From: Lichenibacterium ramalinae
GTDB taxonomy: Bacteria; Pseudomonadota; Alphaproteobacteria; Rhizobiales; Beijerinckiaceae
DNA: 43,617 nucleotides
Reading direction: 5' to 3'
NCBI RefSeq assembly: GCF_004137085.1
Contig: NZ_QYBC01000029.1
Coordinates: forward strand, 1,921 to 45,537
Positions 37,447 to 43,617 of the stretch are shown one piece after another. A model generated the notes under the pieces. That model did no database searches. It had not been told where the DNA came from and saw only the letters and a program-made list of their open reading frames with translations. Position 1 is the stretch's first letter; each line of letters opens with the position of its first letter. A program made the translations under genes and the position numbers.

Positions 37447-37543
37447 ATCGTCCGTCCTCCAGGGCTCGAAACCCATACCTCAGGGCGGACCACTTCAAAG
37501 GGGGAGGATCAGAGGCGCTCTCCCGCTCAGCTGTGACCTACCG

Positions 37544-38998
37544 TCAGGCTGCCGGTGTGGGGATGGCTTCTCGGCTCTCCGGGTCGTGCGGAGTTTCATC
37601 CTTCGCCCGCGCGACCCATAGTGCCTCGACGGCTTCGAGCGTGAGGCCCCGGGTTTCGGGTACCAGAGCGCGGGCGAACAGCAGCGCTCCGAACGTCAGG
37701 GCGGCGTAGATGAAGAACACCGCCGGACGTCCTACGAGATCGACTAGGTCGAGGAAGGTGAGCGCGACCACGAGGTTCGACAGCCAGTTGGCGATGGTGG
37801 CGGCCGACATGCCGCGCCCGCGGATCGCCAGGGGGAAAATCTCCGAGATCAGCAGCCAGAACACCGGCCCCAGCCCGACGGCGAAGAATCCGACGTAGGC
37901 GGCTAGGCTGCCGGCCGTCAGCCAGCCCAGAAGCGGGCCGCTGCCCATCATGAAGGCCGTCGCGAGGGCGCAGAGGCTGACACCCATACCGGCGAGCCCG
38001 GTGAGAAGCAGCATACGGCGGCCGACCCGGTCGACCAACCAAATCGCCACCGCGGTCATGACCACATTGACGACGCCGACCCCGGCCGTCGCCAGGATGG
38101 CGGCCGAGGCCGACGAGAGCCCGGACGCCTGGAAGATCGTCGGGGCGAAATAGATAACCGTGTTAATTCCCGTGACCTGCTGGAAGACCGCGAGGCCGAT
38201 TCCCACGATCAGCGGCAGCCGTGCTGCCCGGTGGCCGAGGCGGCTCTCGGGGCGTGTTTGAGCCTTTGAGCCGAGGTCGGCCCGCAACGCCTTCATCTCC
38301 GGTTCGATGTCGACGCCGCGGCCACGCAGCCGGATCAGCGCGGCGCGCGCCCGGTCGACATGCCCGTGCTCGGCAAGCCAGCGCGGGGTCTCGGGCAGCA
38401 GAAGCATGCCGCCTGCCAGGACGACGCCCGGGACGGCGCCGAGGCCCAGCATCCAGCGCCACGACGCGCTCGACGCGAGAGCGTAGCCGATGAGGTAGGA
38501 TCCCAGGATGCCGAAGGTGACGGCGAGCTGGTTGAAGGACACGAGTGCTCCGCGTTCCCGCGCCGGGGCGATCTCGGCGAGGTAGAGCGGCGTCAACATC
38601 GAGGCGCCACCGATACCAATACCGACGAGGAGGCGACCGGCGAGCAGCACCGCGAGATCCCCGGCCAGCGCGGAGACGACCGCGCCGGCGACGAAGACGG
38701 CGGCGGTCCCAATCAGCGTCGGACGACGCCCGAACCGGTCTGCCAGCAGACCCGCCACTGACGCTCCGCCGGCGGCGCCTGCGAGAGCGATGCCCGTCAC
38801 GACGCCGAGCATCGTGGGAGACAGGTGAAACGCTTCGCGCAGGAACAGAAGGGCACCGGAGATCACGCCGGTGTCATAGCCGAATAGAAGCCCGCCGAGG
38901 GCGGCCGTGAGTGCGATGACGACGACGTGCATGTGGCTTTGCCCGATCGAGGATGAATCTGGAGATTTCACCTGCTGCGGCATCGCAACAGCCGACAT
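37544..38998 (-). CDS. MFS sugar porter
   Basis: The 484-residue, 12-TM transporter is of the sugar porter family. Motifs are GGLLFGYDTGVISGAL in TM1, ADRFGRRP, LLVGIGIGG, LLPETPRWL in the central loop (PESPR type), FQQVTGINTVIYFAPTIF in TM7 and LVPETRG at the end. It should import a hexose, pentose or polyol with protons. The glucosidase gene lies 184 bp upstream on the same strand, so the pair may serve oligosaccharide or trehalose/maltose-type use. Confidence 0.93.
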   Translation of the reverse strand: MSAVAMPQQVKSPDSSSIGQSHMHVVVIALTAALGGLLFGYDTGVISGALLFLREAFHLSPTMLGVVTGIALAGAAGGASVAGLLADRFGRRPTLIGTAAVFVAGAVVSALAGDLAVLLAGRLLVGIGIGGASMLTPLYLAEIAPARERGALVSFNQLAVTFGILGSYLIGYALASSASWRWMLGLGAVPGVVLAGGMLLLPETPRWLAEHGHVDRARAALIRLRGRGVDIEPEMKALRADLGSKAQTRPESRLGHRAARLPLIVGIGLAVFQQVTGINTVIYFAPTIFQASGLSSASAAILATAGVGVVNVVMTAVAIWLVDRVGRRMLLLTGLAGMGVSLCALATAFMMGSGPLLGWLTAGSLAAYVGFFAVGLGPVFWLLISEIFPLAIRGRGMSAATIANWLSNLVVALTFLDLVDLVGRPAVFFIYAALTFGALLFARALVPETRGLTLEAVEALWVARAKDETPHDPESREAIPTPAA

Positions 38999-39182
38999 TG
39001 TTCTATCTCGAGAGACGATGCGGGATCTCGGAACGACAGGTGCTCGGCCCGGCCGAAAGCCCCGATGCCGGAGGTCGCGTCAGCCCAAAAGCGGGTCGGT
39101 TCGTCATGGGCATCCCCGGATCGAAGTCGTCCGGACGGCAAGGTCAGACGCGGCTGGAGGCTCGGGCTCTCCCATGACGACA

Positions 39183-41351
39183 TCAAGCGCCGCCTCGGAG
39201 AGACTCGGCCCAGGCTGTCATCGACCGCCGGGCGACACGATCCCCGTTTCCACGCGTGACCTCGAAGTTCGTTGTCCCGCCGGCCAGTGCGAAGCGGATG
39301 TCGAAAACCTGTGATCCAACACGAAGATCTCGGACGGTGAGGTCCGGCATCCAATCGGGGAGGGCCGGATCGACGTATAGCCGGTTGTTCGGGGCATCGG
39401 GCTGGAATCCCAGCATCGCCTGCAGGAGCGAGAATATCGAGCCGGCGGCCCAGCCTTGCGGAACGTTGGCACCGAGATATTGGATCGGGAAGTTCGAGCT
39501 GTCACGCTGTGTGCCGGCGTAGAGTTCGGGCATCTGGTCCAGGGCGAAATAACCTGCCGCCCCGGTGATCGCCTCGGCGACCCGGCACGTCTCGTCGTGG
39601 AACCCGTAGCGCTTGAAGCCTTGCGCGATGAAACCGTTGTCATGCGGCCAGACGGCGCCCGTCTGGTAATTGTATGGGTTGAAGTTCTTGTGGTCGGCCG
39701 ACAGCGTCCGGATGCCCCAGCCACTCCACATGTCCGGCTTCATCAGGCGATCGGCCACCCGCCGTGCGCGGTCCGGCGGCACGATCCCCGACCAGAGGCA
39801 TTGTCCGGGGTTCGAGGCGATCGAGAGGACGGGCTTTTTATCGCCATCCAGCGCGTAAGCGTAGAAACCTTCGGACTCACTCCAGAAAGCCTCGTTGAAG
39901 CGGGTGTAGAGGGCCGCCGCCTTGTGCCGAAGCTCGATCGCCCGCTTACCCTTTCCCAAGGCGTCATAGATCTGCGCCATGCGAAGCCAAGCATCGTAGA
40001 CGTAGCCCTGCAGCTCACAAAGCGCCTTCGGACCTTTCACCAGCGCGCCATCGACGGTCATCACAGCATCGCCCGAGTCCTTCCAGCCCTGGTTCGCGTA
40101 GCCGACGGGCGAACGGGTCTCGTATTCCTGGAAGCCATCCCCGTCACGATCGCCGAAATCGTCGATCCAGGCGAGGCAGCGCTCAGCCGTATCCAGGTGC
40201 CTGGTCAGCAAGGAGCGGTCCCCGGTGCTCATCCAGGCCGAATGGAGGGTGATGAGGTAGAGCGGCGTCGCATCCGCCGTGCCATAATAGGGTGTGTGCG
40301 GGATGAGCTTGAAATGCGCCAGTTCTCCGCGGCGCAACTCATGGTGAATTTTGCCCGGTTCCGCATCCCGGTAGTCGTCCCGCTCGGTCGCCTGCCAGCG
40401 CGCCAAGACTAGCAGGGCGCCGAGCGCGAATTCTGGATGCACAATGGCGTTCTGCAGCGAGATGATGAGGCTGTCGCGGCCGAACAGGGCGACGAACCAA
40501 GGCAGGCCTGCGGCCGGCACGAAGGCCATGTGGTCGGTGCCCTCGATCGGCAGACGCAGTGCCGACATGTCATCGATGGCCTGCGCGAAAGCGTCGGCAT
40601 AGACGGTATTGGACGTCTCGACTTTGAGGACGCTCGCCTGCCACAGCTTCTGGGCCTGGGCTGCCTCGGACTCCATGTAGTCGGCCACACTGCACAGAGG
40701 GGGAGTGCTCCATTCGTCGCCGTCAGCGAAGGCATAGAGAAGGCTGGTATGCCAAGAATCGCCCGGCTCGAGCCCGACGACGAAGCTCAGGCGCCCGTTG
40801 GCATAGACCATGGGTGAGTGCTGGTCGCCGGCCACGACCCTGATCGCGCGACGGAAATCGGCGTGGTTGTACGTCGTGGTCAATTCCTGCCGCTCGGCAG
40901 ACCAGTTCGTCCTGATCTCGCCTTTGCGGGTGACCGCCTTGTCCTTGATTTCAAAAAGGTCGGCAAAATCGCTGCGGATCGCGAGTTCGAGGTTGAGACA
41001 GATGGGATCGGGGCTGTAATTCGTGATGTCGATGTCTTCGTGCATCCCGCCGTCGATATGGCGGCCGAAGACGAGAACCAGGGTTCGCTCCGGAACCATG
41101 CCGGCCGCCGTTCTGATGAGTGGGTTCGTACAATAAATCCGAGCCGCAGAGGCGGACAGCGCCCCACCATTGAGTAAGGTCCACGGAACGCCATCGGCAA
41201 AGAGTGCGTATGAGCTGATGAGGCGGGTATCCAGGAAGTACAACCCCCTATCGCCCTCCTGCAGAATTTGTCCATCTGGATCGCTCACCATGATGGTGTA
41301 GCCCTGATGGACGGCGAGCTGCGGTGGGCCGACCTTAACCTCAAGCGCCAT
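39183..41351 (-). CDS. Glycogen debranching-type amylo-alpha-1,6-glucosidase
   Basis: The 722-residue protein has a GDE_N_bis beta-domain (about 1-235; YTIMVSDPDGQILQEGDRGL) and a six-hairpin alpha/alpha-toroid (about 250-660), the arrangement of bacterial amylo-alpha-1,6-glucosidases. FGRDSLIISLQN, YANQGWKDSGDAV (catalytic Asp region) and AVWPHDNGFIAQG are typical. It has no signal peptide, so it is cytoplasmic. It may trim alpha-glucans or glycosylated osmolytes. It precedes the MFS sugar porter. Confidence 0.9.
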   Translation of the reverse strand: MALEVKVGPPQLAVHQGYTIMVSDPDGQILQEGDRGLYFLDTRLISSYALFADGVPWTLLNGGALSASAARIYCTNPLIRTAAGMVPERTLVLVFGRHIDGGMHEDIDITNYSPDPICLNLELAIRSDFADLFEIKDKAVTRKGEIRTNWSAERQELTTTYNHADFRRAIRVVAGDQHSPMVYANGRLSFVVGLEPGDSWHTSLLYAFADGDEWSTPPLCSVADYMESEAAQAQKLWQASVLKVETSNTVYADAFAQAIDDMSALRLPIEGTDHMAFVPAAGLPWFVALFGRDSLIISLQNAIVHPEFALGALLVLARWQATERDDYRDAEPGKIHHELRRGELAHFKLIPHTPYYGTADATPLYLITLHSAWMSTGDRSLLTRHLDTAERCLAWIDDFGDRDGDGFQEYETRSPVGYANQGWKDSGDAVMTVDGALVKGPKALCELQGYVYDAWLRMAQIYDALGKGKRAIELRHKAAALYTRFNEAFWSESEGFYAYALDGDKKPVLSIASNPGQCLWSGIVPPDRARRVADRLMKPDMWSGWGIRTLSADHKNFNPYNYQTGAVWPHDNGFIAQGFKRYGFHDETCRVAEAITGAAGYFALDQMPELYAGTQRDSSNFPIQYLGANVPQGWAAGSIFSLLQAMLGFQPDAPNNRLYVDPALPDWMPDLTVRDLRVGSQVFDIRFALAGGTTNFEVTRGNGDRVARRSMTAWAESLRGGA

Positions 41352-41410
41352 GGCGATGACCTATCGATGCTGGAGAAGAATTCTCGCCCCGTTTGAACGA
41401 GACGCGACAC

Positions 41411-41426
41411 GTCGACCTGTGTCGAC
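41411..41426. promoter_or_regulatory. 16-bp palindrome upstream of the glucosidase
   Basis: GTCGAC-CTGT-GTCGAC has perfect 6-bp arms 60 bp above the glucosidase start. A possible operator; GTCGAC is itself palindromic, which weakens the case. Confidence 0.3.
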
Positions 41427-41440
41427 CGACATCCTCCATG

Positions 41441-41938
41441 TCACTGTGACTTTTGGACGGTCAGGGCCGGCGATGATTTCTGAGCGGACGTGTTGCCGTA
41501 GAATGCGCCGGAGGCGGCCCCGAATGCCAGGACGGTCCAGATCACAGCGATCAGTGTCCAACCCTTGAGGGGTATCTTGCCCAACAGCACGCCGGGCGTG
41601 CCCGATGTCGCCTGCTGGCCGGGCGGCAAACCGGCGGCGCCCCTCGCGAGCCCGGCCCTGGCGGGAAGCAGCGCGACGAGGGTCGCAGCCACTCGGTGTG
41701 CATCGCCCGGGCTTTCCGGCGCGAGCGGGGTTCTCGCGATACACCCAGCCAGCCACTCGGCTGCAGTCTTTTCCGGTAGGTTCGCCAATCGCCGCGCCTC
41801 GGACCATGGATCGGAACCAAGGCGAGCTAGCAACGACAGGACGGTCAGGGCCGATCCGTTCGGCTCCGTGCCGATCCCAGCGAACAGGAACGGGTTAAGA
41901 TCCGATGTCTGTACGACCAAACCGTCTTGAGACTTCAT
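41441..41938 (-). CDS. Conserved-looking protein with C-terminal membrane anchor
   Basis: The 165-residue protein starts MKSQDGLVVQTSDLNPFLFA at the ATG 41936-41938, which has GAGAGG 8-9 bp upstream. An in-frame ATG at 42085 overlaps the previous stop (TGATG) and would add 49 residues. The N-terminal half is a helical cytoplasmic part (FAGIGTEPNGSALTVLSLLA, PWSEARRLANLPEKTAAEWL) and one membrane segment lies near residues 132-152 (GWTLIAVIWTVLAFGAASGA). I recall similar rhizobial hypothetical proteins but know no function. Confidence 0.75.
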   Translation of the reverse strand: MKSQDGLVVQTSDLNPFLFAGIGTEPNGSALTVLSLLARLGSDPWSEARRLANLPEKTAAEWLAGCIARTPLAPESPGDAHRVAATLVALLPARAGLARGAAGLPPGQQATSGTPGVLLGKIPLKGWTLIAVIWTVLAFGAASGAFYGNTSAQKSSPALTVQKSQ

Positions 41939-42084
41939 AGCGCTGTCCTCTCTGATCGCATGATCCGGCGATAGGTGATTATCGAAAGCTTTCACGATTT
42001 TTTGCTCGACGTGTCCGCTGGAGGAAATGTACGACGATAATTCGTCGGAGCAGCCTCCCATGTGTTCCTGAGCGGGCGGCACCA

Positions 42085-42333
42085 TCAGAATGCGAAGGGA
42101 ACTGTTGCCGCTATACAGACGATCGTTGTCCTGTCCTGAATGATATCCAGCGAACGCCAAGCCTTAGATATCAGGTCATGCACCGGCGACAGTGTAGCTG
42201 GTCCGCGGCGAGTCCGTCGCCATTTTGTGAGAAACCAGATGATCGGGCCATTCCCATGGCGCTCATCATGCTCGTCACATCTTCGTGCGGAAATACAACG
42301 CATCCTGATCAGTTCGGCGCCACTGCTGCTCAT
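42085..42333 (-). CDS. Hypothetical 82-residue protein
   Basis: The frame starts at the ATG 42331-42333, with GGAGG exactly 8 bp upstream, a strong ribosome binding site. The product begins MSSSGAELIRMRCISARRCD and has a basic middle (FLTKWRRTRRGPATLSPVHD) and a hydrophobic end (TTIVCIAATVPFAF). It lies upstream of the membrane-anchored protein gene on the same strand and its stop touches an in-frame ATG of that gene. No family recognised. Confidence 0.5.
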   Translation of the reverse strand: MSSSGAELIRMRCISARRCDEHDERHGNGPIIWFLTKWRRTRRGPATLSPVHDLISKAWRSLDIIQDRTTIVCIAATVPFAF

Positions 42334-42517
42334 GTGTGCCCCCTCCCTGTTCCTAGAGTCGGTAGGCGCGTGCCGCAAAATCCTCTTCTCGACCCCTGTC
42401 CATTCTGGTCCCCATCAAGCACGCGTGGCGCCCAGTGTCGTTGGACAGGCCCGTCAGGACACGCCATAACGGGCCGAATATGTAGACGCTGCCAGCGATC
42501 GCGCGAGGACGCGTCGG

Positions 42518-42919
42518 TCAGGGTTTGACAGGTGACGGCGCTGCCGCGGTGCTTGGTGCCGTCGTCCCAGGCGAGGACATCGGGGCTTTCTGTGGGATTT
42601 CGGTCACCTCAGTGAATGAATCAGGGCCGATGACCATCGCGACAGGTTCGCCCTGCTTGTTTTTTCCACGGACATAGAACGATGACGGCGTAACAATCAC
42701 GTCGGTGAAGCCGGCCTTGGTCATTTGGGACTGGATCTGCTGCCGCATGTTCATGTGCGACATGTCGGCCTGATCGTCCGCGTTCATCGCCCTGCTGTTC
42801 TCAATGATGGGACCAGAGTCGGGCGTATCGGCCGTTGCAGCCCATAAAGGCACGACGCCCGCCATCATCATTGATGCCGCCGCAAATCCTAGAAGTGCTA
42901 TTTTGAAGAGAGACTCCAT
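42518..42919 (-). CDS. Small exported protein of unknown function
   Basis: The 133-residue protein has a Sec signal peptide (residues 1-28, cleavage after LWAA). The conserved-looking core is MRQQIQSQMTKAGFTDVIVT, followed by SFYVRGKNKQGEPVAMVIGP and SFTEVTEI. The tail is Ala/Pro/Ser/Thr-rich (residues 110-133) and may span to the cell surface. The core resembles small periplasmic proteins of rhizobia with a PepSY/BON-like look, but no family is certain. An AT-rich region with a palindrome lies upstream. Confidence 0.78.
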   Translation of the reverse strand: MESLFKIALLGFAAASMMMAGVVPLWAATADTPDSGPIIENSRAMNADDQADMSHMNMRQQIQSQMTKAGFTDVIVTPSSFYVRGKNKQGEPVAMVIGPDSFTEVTEIPQKAPMSSPGTTAPSTAAAPSPVKP

Positions 42920-42983
42920 CGTTTTGCCATCGCTAACAGAGAAACTGCCGAGCCGGCGTTTAGTTCTCGCTAATAATAAGGTA

Positions 42984-42998
42984 TTTGTAAATTACAAA
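42984..42998. promoter_or_regulatory. AT-rich palindrome upstream of the exported protein
   Basis: TTTGTAA-A-TTACAAA has perfect 7-bp arms inside an unusually AT-rich stretch (42965-43020). It could be a regulator site for the exported protein gene 65 bp away, or old transposon-flank DNA. Confidence 0.4.
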
Positions 42999-43089
42999 AA
43001 ATAAAATTTGCGACAAATAACTGCTGTCCTAGTGCTCTGAACCAATCGGATAATTCACTGCGTCCCTGGGATGTGCGAGTCTGGTCGGC

Positions 43090-43540
43090 ATGTCCCAGAC
43101 CGTGTCCCTTGTGCTGACGGCGCAGACCCGAGAGGCCCTGCGCCGGATCGTCGATGATCGCCGGCGCCCTCTCGCCCACATTCTCCGCGCCCGGATCGTG
43201 CTGCTGTCGGACGAGCGCCTGCCTGTGCTGGAGGTGGCCCGCCAAGCTGGCGTCGGCCGTCCGACAGTGTGGCGCTGGCAGCAGCGCTTTGCCGAAGAGG
43301 GCCTCGACGGCCTGCTGCGCGACAAGACACGCCCGCCAGGCAAACCCGCCACGCCGCAGGACGAGGTGCAGGCCGTGCTGGAGCGCACGCTCACGGACGA
43401 GCCGCCGGGCGAAGCCACGCACTGGACGGGACGCGCCATGGCGGCCCTGTGCGGGCTCTCGCTGACGACGGTGCAGCGGATCTGGCGCTCGCACCATCTC
43501 CAGCCCCACCGCGTGCGGACCTTCAAGCGCTCGACCGACC
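43090..43540 (+). pseudogene. IS630-family transposase, truncated
   Basis: The frame from the ATG at 43090 gives the N-terminal part of an IS630-type transposase: two helix-turn-helix units (VLEVARQAGVGRPTVWRWQQ and AMAALCGLSLTTVQRIWRSH) and the link HHLQPHRVRTFKRSTD. The DDE domain that should follow is absent; after about 43540 the translation turns into unrelated PSGG-type residues. The break coincides with the start of another mobile-element end. Confidence 0.82.
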
Positions 43541-43617
43541 TGTCAGGCGCCACGGTAAACCCATCCGGCGGCGCCACGAGGAACCCATCCCCCCTGCGTA
43601 GCAGGGAGTGCAGCGAT
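43541..43617. mobile_element. Probable IS21-type element end inserted in the IS630 gene
   Basis: Starting at TGTCAGGCGCC (43541), the sequence carries two 21-bp near-copies: GGCGCCACGGTAAACCCATCC at 43546-43566 and GGCGCCACGAGGAACCCATCC at 43570-43590 (18 of 21 identical). Ends beginning TGT with repeated internal sites are typical of IS21-family elements. The element runs out of the window, so its transposase is not seen. Confidence 0.6.

Larger units (their letters stand above)
36293..37511 (-). mobile_element. IS3-family insertion sequence (right end unclear)
   Basis: Two overlapping reading phases, OrfA and OrfB, with a -1 slippery site, define an IS3-family element. A likely left end is TGATCCTCCCCC reading down from 37511. 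I could not find a matching inverted repeat between the OrfB stop and ligD, so the right end may be degraded or placed within 36212-36292. No target duplication was confirmed. Confidence 0.82.

Noticed and set aside
42085-42160. Longer form of the membrane-anchored protein starting at 42160
   Set aside because: It would overlap the 82-residue gene and has no ribosome binding site; the start at 41938 has one.

Overview
This is a GC-rich window, apparently chromosomal, from an alphaproteobacterium, most likely of the order Hyphomicrobiales (Methylobacterium/Beijerinckiaceae-like). The placement rests on the coding style, the protein families (CHASE3/PAS hybrid kinase, DUF2382 protein, PE-LIG-POL type LigD, many LysR regulators) and the short intergenic repeats. 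It is inference from reading the sequence, not a database match. No rRNA, tRNA or CRISPR array was seen. Most of the window is accessory metabolism, efflux and signalling, with two insertion-sequence regions.

Left part (1-8.4 kb): a partial sugar-phosphate isomerase, with an in-frame internal duplication, diverges from a LacI-type regulator. A frameshifted GcvA-like LysR pseudogene follows. Next are an EmrAB-type efflux pair (HlyD adaptor and 14-TM MFS pump), a divergent TetR regulator with a palindromic operator between them, and a MATE exporter.

8.4-14.7 kb: a LysR regulator diverges from a run of redox and detoxification genes: zinc alcohol dehydrogenase, aldo/keto reductase, zinc-free quinone-oxidoreductase-like protein, an SDR lacking its catalytic Tyr/Lys, glutathione peroxidase and dienelactone hydrolase. 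This looks like an aldehyde/peroxide/electrophile response unit.

15.5-19.4 kb: a DUF1989 (carboxyguanidine-deiminase/urea-carboxylase-associated) protein and a tiny ribbon-helix-helix-like protein diverge from a GntR/FCD regulator, a flavin-reductase-like protein and a Tat-exported BMP-family binding protein. Two GTATAC sites lie in the divergent promoter. This is probably an organic-nitrogen uptake/catabolism locus with an unknown substrate.

19.9-25.1 kb: two paralogous SRPBCC proteins flank a LysR gene and share an operator half-site. They are followed by an F420-type NADP oxidoreductase, an SDR, a protein with two fused SnoaL domains and a YciI protein. This is the most system-like uncharacterised module. 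A racemase fragment follows.

25.5-33.6 kb: an H-NOX nitric-oxide/oxygen sensor is translationally coupled to a GAF-GGDEL-EAL cyclic-di-GMP enzyme. A large hybrid kinase with two receiver domains is preceded by a 46-residue ORF. A DUF2382 stress protein and exonuclease III follow.

33.6-43.6 kb: LigD (non-homologous end joining), an IS3-family element just upstream of ligD, a sugar-porter MFS transporter, a glycogen-debranching-type glucosidase, and three small membrane, cytosolic or exported proteins of unknown function. The window ends in an IS630-type transposase gene cut by what looks like the end of an IS21-type element. Five degenerate copies of a short intergenic repeat (core GGGTCGACTCCGG) are scattered between genes from 2.8 to 28.2 kb.
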